This document shows, piece by piece, positions 21,146 to 31,500 of a DNA stretch of 32,800 nucleotides. Under the pieces are notes generated by a model. The model ran no database searches. It worked only from the letters and a program-made list of their open reading frames with translations, and was not told the origin of the DNA. Numbering within the stretch: the first letter of the stretch is position 1; each line of letters begins with the position of its first letter. Source of the DNA: a virus. The translations under genes and the position numbers were made by a program. The stretch is from positions 1 to 32,800 of IMG/VR virus record IMGVR_UViG_3300047373_000707. One strand, 5' to 3'.

Positions 21146-23458
21146 ATGGCAACTATATTCGTATCGCCCGGTGTCTACACAAGAGAGCAAGATTTTTCTG
21201 TATTCGCATCAAGAGTAGGTCTAACTAAGTTAGGGCTTGTTGGATTAACACAAAAAGGACCAGCATTTGAACCTGTAAGAGTGAGAAGCACAGATGAGTT
21301 TTTGTTTAGATTTGGTGGAACAAACACCGATTTACAATTACCTTATGTAGCAAATTCATTCCTTACACAATCAAATGAACTAACTGTAACTAGAGTTCTT
21401 GGAAAAGAAGGATTTGACGATTCTAACGCATGGAACATTACTGCAGATGGAGGTACCATTATCGCTGTAATAAAAAGTAAGTCTGCAGATGAAGGGTTAA
21501 CTTTCTTAAACAATTCTGCAACTGATATTCAAAAAGGACCCTCAGCTTCCCCTTTAGGAAGTTTTGTTTTAAGTGGTGCAACTGGTGATTTTTCAGCGAA
21601 TACATTAACTGTTTCATTAGATGAAAGTAGAGATGATTATATTGTTAATGTTATAGGTAGAAACCCTAGAAAAATAGAAGGTGATTATGGAATTTATGTA
21701 GACACTATATTTCCTAACTTTTTAAGACAAGCTACTCAAGAAGGTACAATTACTTCTATTGATTCAGGGATGACATTTTCAGATGATTCAAGATTTACTG
21801 ATTTTGTTGGACCATATACAAACCCTGAAACTCCATGGATTGTTTCTAATTTAGTTGGTGGTCAAGTTAGACAATTATTTAAGTGTCAATCAGTTTCTGA
21901 TGGTAACTCTGCAAATAGAGAAATAAAAATATCTATCACTAATATAGATACAATAACAAAAACTTTTGATGTATTGGTTAGAGATTTCAATGATACTGAT
22001 GCGTCTGCATTTCAAACTGCTCTAGAAAGATTTAGAGGAGTAACAATGGACCCAAGTCAAAGAAATTATATAGCTAGAGTTATTGGTACAACCGATGAGG
22101 AGTATCCAAGACAGTCTTTGTTTATAACTCTTGACATGAAAGAGGGACACCCTGGTAACGTAGTTCCAGCAGGTTTTGAAGGTTACTCTCAAGTTAGTTT
22201 ACCTGCCTCAGGTATAACTGCAGCAGATTTATATTATAAGAAATCTTATTTTTCAGGAGATTCAGTGAATAAAACATTCTTAGGAGTGTCTGAATTAGCT
22301 TATACTGCATTTACTGCAGATAAAGTTAGTTTCTCAAATGTAATAAACAATGTAGAAATAGATACATTTAAATATATTGGTACAGGAAGTGCTGGAAAAG
22401 AAGTTGTACCTGGTTTTCACATTGAAATCGGTGCACCTGCATCATTTGTTTCTGGTGACTTAGCTTTAAGTGCATACACTAAAGCTGAAAGAAAGTTCAC
22501 ACTAGCCCCAGCAGGAGGATTTGATGGGTGGAATAAATTTAAACTCCCTTCTTTTGGAGTTAATACTCAAGACTCTTCAAATAGAGAAGCTTTTAAAGAG
22601 GCTGTAGATGTATTCACAAATCCAGAAGAGGTAGATGTTAACTTGTTCGCAACACCAGGTATTGATTATGGAAATAATGAAGAATTAGTAAAGTACACTC
22701 TAAATATAATGGAAGACAGAGCTGATACTCTTTACATAATGGATTCACCAAGACTTACAACAAGTGTAGCAAAAGGAACCCCAGAAGAAGCTGTATTAGC
22801 TATGCAAGATACTGGTATTGATTCTAACTATGCTGCAACTTATTGGCCTTGGGTTCAAATAGAAGACCAAACTACTGGTCAATTTGTTTACCTATCACCA
22901 ACAGCAGAAGTAGTTAAATCTATTGCACTTACGGATAATGTAGCATTTCCTTGGTTTGCACCAGCAGGTATAAACAGAGGTACTGTTGGAGATTCGGTTA
23001 GAAGAGCTGATATTAAACTAAGTCAAGCAGATAGAGACACACTATATGAGGGAAGAATAAATCCAATAGCAACATTCGTTCAAAACGGTGTAGTAATATA
23101 TGGACAAAAAACTCTTCAAATTAGACAATCTGCTCTTGATAGAATTAATGTAAGAAGATTACTTCTTCAAATTAGAAGAGTTGTTGCTGCAACATCTCAA
23201 ACTTTATTGTTTGAGCAAAATGACCAAACTTTAAGAGACCAATTCTTATCTAAGGTTGAACCATTATTGTTGCAAATACAAAACCAGAGAGGTTTAACTG
23301 GATTTAGAGTTATAATGGACGAAAGTAATAATCCACCTGAAGTGGTAGATAGAAATACTTTAGTTGGTAAGATTCAATTGAAACCTACAAGAACTGCAGA
23401 ATTTATTGATTTAACATTCCAAGTTCTACCAACTGGTGCAAGATTTGAAGATTTTTAA
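21146..23458 (+). CDS. 18: Contractile tail sheath protein (T4 gp18-like)
   Basis: A 770-residue subunit of the contractile sheath. The start, FVSPGVYTREQDFSVFASRV, is the standard sheath N-terminus. The conserved C-terminal part is clear: VYLSPTAEVVKSIA, FPWFAPAGINRGTV, VQNGVVIYGQKTLQ, LDRINVRRLLLQIRRVV and PTGARFEDF at the end. It is longer than T4 gp18 (659 residues), with extra sequence in the variable middle region that forms surface protrusions. It is followed by a strong terminator and then the tube gene. This is one of the firmest assignments in the window and establishes the contractile tail. Confidence 0.95.
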   Translation: MATIFVSPGVYTREQDFSVFASRVGLTKLGLVGLTQKGPAFEPVRVRSTDEFLFRFGGTNTDLQLPYVANSFLTQSNELTVTRVLGKEGFDDSNAWNITADGGTIIAVIKSKSADEGLTFLNNSATDIQKGPSASPLGSFVLSGATGDFSANTLTVSLDESRDDYIVNVIGRNPRKIEGDYGIYVDTIFPNFLRQATQEGTITSIDSGMTFSDDSRFTDFVGPYTNPETPWIVSNLVGGQVRQLFKCQSVSDGNSANREIKISITNIDTITKTFDVLVRDFNDTDASAFQTALERFRGVTMDPSQRNYIARVIGTTDEEYPRQSLFITLDMKEGHPGNVVPAGFEGYSQVSLPASGITAADLYYKKSYFSGDSVNKTFLGVSELAYTAFTADKVSFSNVINNVEIDTFKYIGTGSAGKEVVPGFHIEIGAPASFVSGDLALSAYTKAERKFTLAPAGGFDGWNKFKLPSFGVNTQDSSNREAFKEAVDVFTNPEEVDVNLFATPGIDYGNNEELVKYTLNIMEDRADTLYIMDSPRLTTSVAKGTPEEAVLAMQDTGIDSNYAATYWPWVQIEDQTTGQFVYLSPTAEVVKSIALTDNVAFPWFAPAGINRGTVGDSVRRADIKLSQADRDTLYEGRINPIATFVQNGVVIYGQKTLQIRQSALDRINVRRLLLQIRRVVAATSQTLLFEQNDQTLRDQFLSKVEPLLLQIQNQRGLTGFRVIMDESNNPPEVVDRNTLVGKIQLKPTRTAEFIDLTFQVLPTGARFEDF

Positions 23459-23481
23459 AAATACTTTTAAACAAAATAAAC

Positions 23482-23508
23482 AAAGGAGCTTTAGGGCTCC
23501 TTTTTTTG
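23482..23508 (+). terminator. Intrinsic terminator after sheath gene
   Basis: AAAGGAGC/GCTCCTTT stem (23482-23489 and 23496-23503) with 6-nt loop, followed by a T tract. Confidence 0.9.
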
Positions 23509-23580
23509 TGTATAAAAAATTCAAATCTAATTTTTTTAAAAAAAATATTTAAATATAGTCAAATAATTTTTTTTGTCTAA

Positions 23581-23587
23581 TATTTAT
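23581..23587 (+). promoter_or_regulatory. Candidate late promoter element TATTTAT upstream of tail tube
   Basis: CTAATATTTATAAG, with 29 nt between the heptamer and the ATG at 23617. The sheath terminator lies between, so the tube gene needs its own promoter. Confidence 0.5.
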
Positions 23588-23616
23588 AAGTGTTAAACAA
23601 ATTAAATAACTATAAG

Positions 23617-24105
23617 ATGGCTACAATGTTTAGACCAGTTCCTGTTGAGCAGGAACCAAAGAGAAAAAATAGATTCGTTTTAGAATTTCCTTCAGAGTTG
23701 GGAATAGAATCTTTTAATGTTCAAACTTCTGGAAAACCTACAATAGAAATCGGTAGTACTGAAATTCAATATATGAACACTAGTACATTTGTTGCTGGTA
23801 GATACAAGTGGTCTGCAATTGACATTGAGTTCATTGATGTAATTGGTCCATCAACTACTCAAAAAGTAATGGAATGGGTAAGACTTCATGCTGAGTCAGC
23901 TACAGGTAGAATGGGTTATGCTGTTGGATATAAAAAGAACTTAGTTCTAAAAGCACTAGACCCAGTAGGGGTTGAAGTTGAAAAGTGGACAATGATTGGA
24001 TGTTTTATAACAAATGCTTCTTTTGATAGTTATGACTATGGAGCAGATGATATTTCAAAAGTTAAAATTAACGTACAACCAGACAGATGTCTATTGAACG
24101 CTTAA
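23617..24105 (+). CDS. 19: Tail tube protein (T4 gp19-like)
   Basis: A 162-residue protein, almost the same length as T4 gp19 (163), forming the inner tube of the tail. It has FRPVPVEQEPKRKNRFVLEF at the start and the typical core (WSAIDIEFIDVIGPSTTQKV, then MEWVRLH). It ends in ISKVKINVQPDRC. I chose the ATG at 23617, preceded by an A-rich leader like that of the sheath gene (ATAAGATGGC in both); a GTG at 23590 would add nine residues inside the promoter leader. It directly follows the sheath unit, the conserved order. Confidence 0.92.
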   Translation: MATMFRPVPVEQEPKRKNRFVLEFPSELGIESFNVQTSGKPTIEIGSTEIQYMNTSTFVAGRYKWSAIDIEFIDVIGPSTTQKVMEWVRLHAESATGRMGYAVGYKKNLVLKALDPVGVEVEKWTMIGCFITNASFDSYDYGADDISKVKINVQPDRCLLNA

Positions 24106-24130
24106 AAAATATAAAATAAATTATTATTAA

Positions 24131-24165
24131 AAAGGAGACTGTTTAGATACAGTCTCCTTTTTTGT
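24131..24165 (+). terminator. Intrinsic terminator after tail tube gene
   Basis: AAAGGAGACTGT/ACAGTCTCCTTT, a perfect 12-bp stem with loop TTAGAT, followed by TTT and TTGTT. Confidence 0.92.
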
Positions 24166-24168
24166 TAC

Positions 24169-24175
24169 TATTTAT
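24169..24175 (+). promoter_or_regulatory. Candidate late promoter element TATTTAT for the fibre unit
   Basis: TTACTATTTATTT, with 28 nt between the heptamer and the ATG at 24204, directly after the tube terminator. It would drive the whole fibre operon. Confidence 0.5.
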
Positions 24176-24203
24176 TTAAGAAGAAATATCTTTTTTTTTA
24201 AGT

Positions 24204-24566
24204 ATGACTTATTTAAGGCTCTATAGAGATTTTTATTGTATAAATTCATCAATTTTAAGTGGTGAAACTTATGATATTATAAACGTTGAAGATATATCTG
24301 GATTTGTTAAGCCAGAAGGCGGTTCATCTGTTGTGGAAATTCCAGAAATAATCAACGAATCCGAAGGAAGATATTATGTAAACCTAACACCAGGATTATA
24401 TAATATAGACGATGTATATGAAATGAATTGGATTGTTACATATACACCCCAGAGTCCAGAAAAAAAATTAATAACAAGATTTAAGTTAAATCCTGTTGTA
24501 GTAGGTCAAAATGTTGATATAAGACTTAATAACCAAGATATAAGATTAGAGATAGTTAATAGTTAA
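24204..24566 (+). CDS. Fibre-accessory or baseplate-associated protein
   Basis: A 120-residue, acidic, beta-rich protein (GRYYVNLTPGLYNIDDVYEM, then NWIVTYTPQSPEKKLITRF). No known domain. The region preceding, GFVKPEGGSSVVEIPEI, is also strand-like. It opens the fibre operon and is 4 nt upstream of a BppU-like gene. The general pattern resembles the small beta-domain proteins that sit at the base of fibres, so an adaptor role is plausible. This is inference. Confidence 0.6.
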   Translation: MTYLRLYRDFYCINSSILSGETYDIINVEDISGFVKPEGGSSVVEIPEIINESEGRYYVNLTPGLYNIDDVYEMNWIVTYTPQSPEKKLITRFKLNPVVVGQNVDIRLNNQDIRLEIVNS

Positions 24567-24570
24567 AATT

Positions 24571-24930
24571 ATGGCAAGAGGAGAAAAACCATTTATAATG
24601 AAAAGAAATGACACAGCGCCAGCTTTAATAGCAACTGTATACGATAAAGGGTGCTTAGGTGGCTGGAACAGATTGAATTTAAGTGCAGTTACTAAGGTTG
24701 ACTTTTCTATGGCTGATGACTGTGGTGCTTTAGTAATTTCTTCCCAATCTGCACAAACAATATCTGCAAATAGTGGGATAATTCAATATTCTTGGAAAGA
24801 AGGAGATACTTCTATGGCTGGTAATTTTACTGGTGAATTTGAATTATTTTTTGCTGACGGGACAAAAATGTCCTTACCCAGAGAAGGAGGTATCAATATT
24901 AGGATAGAAGAAGACATAAATAATATATAA
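24571..24930 (+). CDS. BppU N-terminal-like baseplate/fibre protein
   Basis: A 119-residue protein resembling the N-terminal domain of baseplate upper protein (BppU-type): KRNDTAPALIATVYD followed by AVTKVDFSMADD and a beta-sandwich region GIIQYSWKEGDTSMAGNFTG and ELFFADGTKMSLP. In phages with this domain it anchors receptor-binding parts to the tail tip. Here it stands alone and directly precedes the first long fibre gene by 1 nt, so it probably serves as a fibre attachment or connector subunit. Length is that of the isolated domain. Confidence 0.65.
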   Translation: MARGEKPFIMKRNDTAPALIATVYDKGCLGGWNRLNLSAVTKVDFSMADDCGALVISSQSAQTISANSGIIQYSWKEGDTSMAGNFTGEFELFFADGTKMSLPREGGINIRIEEDINNI

Positions 24931-24931
24931 A

Positions 24932-27900
24932 GTGGCTGGACAATATTTTTTTAAAATAGATGATAAGTTTTTACCTCTAAGTGGAGGTACGGTAAGCGGT
25001 AACACATATGTTAGTGCCAATTTATCTGCTGATACTTTAAATTTAGTTAATATACCAAATAATGACGACTCCTTAACTCAAATATTAGCAAGAAATTCTG
25101 TAAATGGAGATGTTGAATATAGAGATGTACAATCTATAATAAGTGCAGCTACTTCTCAAGACACTTATGTAACTGGAGGTACTTATAATGATGTTTCTAA
25201 TGAATTATTATTAGAAAGAAATGATGCCGTAAATATAATAATAAGTGGATTTTCATCAGGAGCCCAATTCGGAACAACATATTTTGTCGCACCAGAAGGT
25301 GATGACTTAACAGGTGAATATGGAAACATATCAAAACCTTTTAAAACAATTACTGGTGCTAGAAATCAATTATTGATTGACTCCTTATCTGGACAAACTC
25401 TAATATATGTATTCCCAGGAACTTATGATGAAACTGAATTACAGTACCCTAATGGTAAAATGTATTTATCGCCTGGCTCTTTAATTAAACCTTCTGCTAA
25501 AATTAATGGTGTTGGCGCTGGAATGACCGCTGTAAATCAAGGTACTAAAACTTTCACGTTTAATGGCAATTGGGCCAGTTACTTAATAATAGGTAAGAGA
25601 TTTGAAGTTGTTGGAGGTTCTAATGGTGGTATTTACACAATTATTTCCTCTACAGATGTAGGAGGAACTACAGAGGTTGTGGTTTTAGAAACAATACCTT
25701 CATCGTCTGTTGGCGGTACATTAAGAACTAATGAAGTTATTTTTCTATTAGGTGATACACCTCTTAACGCACCGTCTGGTTCTGCTTCTAATAAATTTGA
25801 TTTATATGGTGAGGGTGATATAGATATCGTTAAATCATTAGATGATGATTGGTCAAAAGGCATTGTAACCTCTTTCGGTAGTTCAGAATTTTACGGAGAA
25901 GCCGTGAGTTGGAGGATGGAAAAGGGTGTTATTATGGGGTCTTATGACGATTCTAAAATGACATTTAATGGTTCTAGTTTAGAGTTATATGGTGGAAGTG
26001 GTTATGTTACAACTGTTAGAGACTCTAGTGATACAACATTTAATTTTGATAGAATATTATGTAATGGAAGTTACACCTTTTACGTTAGATATGGCTCAAA
26101 CCCTACATTTAATGGTAGTTGTGTTGTAACATCTAACGTCATAAAGTCAACAGATTCTTCACAAACAATTGGGATACAAAGAATGGGCCCAGGTGGTAGG
26201 GTTGTAATTAATTCACCTATTGTTGAAAGTGAAAGTTTTACTTTAAATGCAGCACAAAATTCAGGTGGTGAATTTATTTTAAATGGTAATATAGTGGCAA
26301 CTACACCTAGCGGTAGTGGTATTGTAGCGGGACTAGATTCTGGTAACGAAGCTTCTTTTACTATAAACGGTAATATTACCACAGATAGTAATCGTGCATT
26401 TTGGGGTGTTGGCTCTGTTAACAGTAATTGGTATTTGAACGGTAATATTGAATCTCTTTCGGGTAGTACTGACCCTATTTTAGATTTAGGGTCTGGTTCT
26501 GGTAGTATTAATTTAAATGGTAGTGTTAAAAACACTGATGGTGGTGTAACTTTAGACGGTATCTCAACAGGCGGTGTTTCTGTTATTGTTGAAAATTTAG
26601 ATGTTGTAGCTGATAATGAAACTATTACATCTTCATCACCACAAACAGTAGAAATTTTACATTCCCTAAGTATAAATAATTCTTTAGGTTCTAATATAAC
26701 AACAACTGGTTTATATAATTTTACAGGAACTACAAATGTTGGTGATTTAGTAATTTATAATACACCTACAAACGATGATTCACTGACTCAGATATTAGGT
26801 AGAAACTCTACTACAGGAGATGTGGAGTATAGAGATGTGCAGTCTATAATAAGTGCAGCAACTTCTCAAGACACTTATGTAACAGGTAGTACGTTAAGTG
26901 GTGATACTTTAGTTTTAAGCAGAAATGATGGTGTTGAGTTAACAACTGATTTAAGTTCCATTATACCAGATTCAGATTTGGGTCAGATATTATTTGTTTC
27001 AACAACAGGGGACGATTCTACAGCATCCAAAGGAGATATACACAAACCATATAGAAATATATACGCTGCCAAAAGTGGTGCCACCATAGGAGATACTATT
27101 TATGTATTTCCAGGTACGTGGACTTACGACAATACAAATTCAGTAGGTAATCCTTATAATGGGAATATAGAAACCCAAGTTAATTTGTGGAAAGATGGTA
27201 TTAATTATTACTTCTCTCCAGGCTCTAAGGTGGTTTTTAGCAACCAAACAGTTACTGGTGATAGAATGTATTTATTTTCACCAATGAGTTCTGGTTATGA
27301 AACATGTAACGTATATGGGGAGTTAGAGTGGGAAGGTAGTTCTATAGGGGCTAATAGTTCAAATGGACATACACACATTTTTTATATAGATGAGAATCAA
27401 CCTTTAAATGAGGCATATAGTTGTAATATGGAAATAAAATCAGCCATATCCATATCTTCACAACCTATAAATGGTGGTAGTGTTCACACTGGTTCTACAA
27501 CTACTTATTTCAACTTAAAAGCGGATACTGTAGCTTGTGATTATTCACAAGGACAATCTGGAAGTGGTGGTGGAATACACCTTTGGGGAGGTGGTAAACA
27601 GTATAATAATGTTGAGGTGAATGAGATTAGGAGTAATTTTTTCACTTTATACTTAAGAACTGATGATGGCCAAGATGGATTTAATTTAAATCTTACATCT
27701 AATAGACTTTATTCTAAAGGAACTACTGTAATTTTAAATAGAGGTTTAGTTGGTGATATAAATATAAACTTTAAGGAAGCTTTTATTACTAACGCTTTAT
27801 TACAGTCACAAAATAACACAGTTGGTACCACCGTAATAAATGGTACAATAATAGATAATGTGGGTACCACAACTTACCCTATTTTTAACTTAACCTCCAG

Positions 27901-28537
27901 CAACCAATGTAAAACCATATTTAATGGAATTGTAAAACCAAAAGTTAATTCAGGCAATGGTCGTAGGTTGATACAAATATCACAACCCAACAACGATATG
28001 ATTTTCAAGGGTGATGTTTTTTATGATAGTACCACGTCAACTACCTCAAATATGTTTAATCTATTAGCAGATAGTGAATTAGTCTTTAATGGTAATGTGT
28101 TGGGTACTTTTAGTGGTAAAATTGGTAATGTTAGAAATGGTAAATTAATAATTAAGGATAGTCATTTTGAATCTAATACTAGTGGTAATGTTTTGTTTGA
28201 TAACGATGTAACATCATCAACTGGTATAACTTCTATAAGAAATAGCACTTTTTTATTAAACAACTCTACAACAGATTTGCATGATGGTCAGTATTTAAAC
28301 ACTTATATTTTAAATTCAAACATTAAGAACTATGGTTCTTCAGATATATTTACTAACAGCACTAATACAGGGTTATTGCAAATTCAAAATAGTAGTTTAG
28401 TATGTGTTTCGGGAGAAACTATTAATGTTTCTGGTAATGCACCATTAATTTTAAATAACACTACAACAAACACAACGTTTTTTGCAAACAATATAAGTGG
28501 TACAATAACAGAAATAACAGAATTAGACATAGAATAG
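24932..28537 (+). CDS. Long tail fibre or tailspike with duplicated beta-helix domains
   Basis: A 1201-residue protein starting at a GTG that follows the previous stop by 1 nt. The N-terminus reads FLPLSGGTVSGNT, a common fibre-anchor phrase. A linker module (EYRDVQSIISAATSQ) follows, then a pectate-lyase-like parallel beta-helix beginning near residue 112 (FVAPEGDD..ISKPFKTI..IYVFPGTYDE). The linker recurs near residue 630, and a second beta-helix begins near residue 682 (FVSTTGDD..IHKPYRNI..IYVFPGTWTY). The rest is Asn/Gly/Thr-rich repeat sequence typical of stacked beta-helix coils. It probably binds or depolymerises a host surface glycan. No catalytic residues can be assigned by eye. Confidence 0.82.
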   Translation: MAGQYFFKIDDKFLPLSGGTVSGNTYVSANLSADTLNLVNIPNNDDSLTQILARNSVNGDVEYRDVQSIISAATSQDTYVTGGTYNDVSNELLLERNDAVNIIISGFSSGAQFGTTYFVAPEGDDLTGEYGNISKPFKTITGARNQLLIDSLSGQTLIYVFPGTYDETELQYPNGKMYLSPGSLIKPSAKINGVGAGMTAVNQGTKTFTFNGNWASYLIIGKRFEVVGGSNGGIYTIISSTDVGGTTEVVVLETIPSSSVGGTLRTNEVIFLLGDTPLNAPSGSASNKFDLYGEGDIDIVKSLDDDWSKGIVTSFGSSEFYGEAVSWRMEKGVIMGSYDDSKMTFNGSSLELYGGSGYVTTVRDSSDTTFNFDRILCNGSYTFYVRYGSNPTFNGSCVVTSNVIKSTDSSQTIGIQRMGPGGRVVINSPIVESESFTLNAAQNSGGEFILNGNIVATTPSGSGIVAGLDSGNEASFTINGNITTDSNRAFWGVGSVNSNWYLNGNIESLSGSTDPILDLGSGSGSINLNGSVKNTDGGVTLDGISTGGVSVIVENLDVVADNETITSSSPQTVEILHSLSINNSLGSNITTTGLYNFTGTTNVGDLVIYNTPTNDDSLTQILGRNSTTGDVEYRDVQSIISAATSQDTYVTGSTLSGDTLVLSRNDGVELTTDLSSIIPDSDLGQILFVSTTGDDSTASKGDIHKPYRNIYAAKSGATIGDTIYVFPGTWTYDNTNSVGNPYNGNIETQVNLWKDGINYYFSPGSKVVFSNQTVTGDRMYLFSPMSSGYETCNVYGELEWEGSSIGANSSNGHTHIFYIDENQPLNEAYSCNMEIKSAISISSQPINGGSVHTGSTTTYFNLKADTVACDYSQGQSGSGGGIHLWGGGKQYNNVEVNEIRSNFFTLYLRTDDGQDGFNLNLTSNRLYSKGTTVILNRGLVGDININFKEAFITNALLQSQNNTVGTTVINGTIIDNVGTTTYPIFNLTSSNQCKTIFNGIVKPKVNSGNGRRLIQISQPNNDMIFKGDVFYDSTTSTTSNMFNLLADSELVFNGNVLGTFSGKIGNVRNGKLIIKDSHFESNTSGNVLFDNDVTSSTGITSIRNSTFLLNNSTTDLHDGQYLNTYILNSNIKNYGSSDIFTNSTNTGLLQIQNSSLVCVSGETINVSGNAPLILNNTTTNTTFFANNISGTITEITELDIE
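25061..25176 (+). repeat. Fibre linker module, copy 1
   Basis: Encodes DSLTQILARNS..GDVEYRDV..IISAATSQDTYVTG. Four DNA-level copies of this roughly 116-bp module occur in the two fibre genes (25061, 26771, 28624, 29070). Confidence 0.8.
26771..26886 (+). repeat. Fibre linker module, copy 2
   Basis: Second copy in the same gene, encoding DSLTQILGRNSTTGDVEYRD and the shared IISAATSQDTYVTG, immediately before the second beta-helix. Confidence 0.8.
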
Positions 28538-28538
28538 A

Positions 28539-31500
28539 ATGAGCACTAAACAAAATATATATGGTTCTTTATTTGTTAGTAATAACATAAGTGGTGATAC
28601 ACTATCCTTATCCACACTAAACAATAATGATTCTTTAACTGAAATGTTAGCCAGAAACAGTTCTGGCCTAATTGAGTATAGAGATGTACAATCTATAATA
28701 AGTGCAGCCACTTCTCAAGATACATTTATTACTGGGTTTACATATAATGATTCAAATACTTTTGTAATATCCGATAACAGCGGCTCTACATTTAGTGCCA
28801 CAATTAATAATGTAACAGGATTAACTAGTGTTGGGGATATAAACATCATTGGAAATCTTGTTGTTACTGGGGGCACAGGGAATGTAATTACTAAACAAAT
28901 TTATTTAGAAGGTAATTTAGGTTTAGATTGGGACTTTCTTTCTAGTTCTGTAGTATTAGGAAATAATGTTAATGGAACAATTGTAAACGGCACAAGTTTA
29001 ACAGTTAATAGTGACACATTAGTTAATGGAAGCATAACAGGAAATAGTTTAAATTTATCTTCAACAACTAATGATAATTCCCTAACACAAATTTTAGGAA
29101 GAAATTCTACAACTGGAGATGTTGAATATAGAGATGTATCTTCTATTATTGGAGCAGCTTCAGCAGATACATATGTTGTTTCTGGTAACGCGGATGCAGC
29201 CACGTCACAGTTAAGCTTTACTTACAATACAGGAGGAACTTTTACCGTTGCAAATTCTGCAGCACTGTTTTCAGATAATGACATTAACGTTACAGGAGGT
29301 ACCTATAATCCAAGTACTGGCTGTGTTACATTTGCAACAAATAGTGGGACTACATTTGATGTTTGTGGTTTTGTTACGGGAATAACTGACAGCTATACAA
29401 CTGGTTCTACATTGGTGGGAGAATCAATACAATTCGATAATAACATATTAGGCTCAAACTATTATAGTGTTAGTTTGACACCAGCATTAAGTGGAAAAAC
29501 TGATGTTTCAACTTTTGAATCTTATACCGCAAATACTAAAGTAGAAATAGATAGTAAATTAAATATATCAACGTTTAATAATTATACCGCCAACACAACA
29601 GATTTTTTTGTTACTGGCGGAACTTATTCTTCTGGTACAGCAACATTTGAAAACAATAATGGTGACTCATTTAATGTAACGGGATTTACAGAACCATTTA
29701 CAGGAAATACATCTGGAGACTGTATTGATGAATTGTGGGTTAAAAACATAAGTGGATGCACAAGTGAAGATTTACATATTGGAGTAGAATCAGGAAAAGA
29801 TATTTATTTTGATTCGACAGGAACAACTGACTCTCCATCATTATATATAAATTCAAGAGGACAAATAGGTGTAGGTACTAATACTCCTTTTAGTTGGGCA
29901 ACTACAGATGGTACAGGTATTGAAATTCACAATGACAGTATAAACAATCAGATACCATTTGCGGTCACAGAAACTGGGACTAGAAGGTTTTTTATAGAGA
30001 CAGATTTTGCAACCACATCTAATCCTGTACACATTAAAGGTAGTAGTAGCACTAATTTAATGACATTTTATACATCCTCCTCTTCTTCTAGAGTTGGTAT
30101 CGGAACAACTATACCAGAAGGTTCTTTTCAGATTGCTAAATCAGGAACGGTTTCAGACCAAACTAAATATCCTTCAGAAACAAATGTTGTAATAAACAAT
30201 ACTAGTAATGGTTATTCTGGTTCAACTGGAGCTGCTAACAGTGCTGCATTTAGATTCGACCATGAAACTTCGGAAATACCAGGCGGACTTATCACATCTA
30301 AGCGTAGAGATACTTGGGGAAGTGGCGAAAAAAGTACTTCTTTTGAAATATGGAATAATTCTGGAGAAACTCTAATTAAGAGATTTGAAATTTTACCTGA
30401 TGGAAAAACGACAATAATAGGCTCTTTAAATATAGACACAATATTAAGCGGCACACCAGTCATTAATTTGGGTATAGATTCTAGCGGAAATGTTGTTACA
30501 GGAATTACTGACACGGTAGATATAACAAGAGTTCAACCTGGTACTAACATAAATACAGGAGGAACGGCAAACAATCCTATTGTTAATCTTGAAGACGACA
30601 TTTTATTAACTTCTGTTTCTGCAACAAATGTAAGTGGTGGAACTATATACTCTGGAAGCACTGACCTTTCTGATATATTTTTAACAACAGCAGATGGAAA
30701 CGATATTACAAGAGTTCAAGGAGGAACAAACATAACAACTGGTGGGACCGCAAACAATCCTACGGTTAATCTTGATTCTGATATTTCATTAAATTCTATT
30801 TCTGCAAATAATTTAAGTGGTGGAACTATATATTCTGGCTCAACAGATTTATATAATATTATAGAAAGTTTAGACACCTATATTACTGGAGGCACATATG
30901 ACGAGTCTACAGATAGCATTACTTTAGGCAGAAATGACGCTGGAAAAGTGCTTATAACTGGTATAACTGACACTTTTTATTGGACAACTGGTTCAACGGG
31001 AAATTTTTCATTAAAGGCAATAAATGACAGCGGACTAGACGCCACAGGAAATTATGCAGTAGCAGAAGGTGGTGGAACTATTGCAAGTGGAAACTATTCT
31101 CATGCAGAAGGTTTTGAAACAACAGCATCAGGTCCAGAAGCTCATTCGGAAGGCTACCAAACAACGGCAAGTGGAGAAGATTCACACGCTGAAAATTTAT
31201 TTACAATTTCTAGTGGAGACTATTCTCATGCTGAAGGCTGGAGTACAACGGCTAGTGGAGAAGATTCACATTCAGAAGGTTTTGGCAATGTGGCAAGCGG
31301 TGCAGATTCACATGCAGAAGGGCTAAATAATACGGCTAGCAATACAGCTTCTCATGCTCAAGGCTTTAATACTACATCAACAGGTACCGCTTCTCATTCA
31401 GAAGGTTTTGACACACTATCAAGTGCTGACGCATCTCATTCAGAAGGCTATAGTTCAACAGCTAGCGGATTAGCTTCACATGCGGAAGGTTTTGAAACAA

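Noticed and set aside
26080-26535. Minus-strand reading frames within the fibre genes
   Set aside because: Shadows of the Asn/Gly/Thr-rich fibre coding sequence; no leader or domain.
31069-31326. Plus-strand reading frame in the YadA-like repeats
   Set aside because: Out of frame with the giant fibre; a product of the repeat periodicity.
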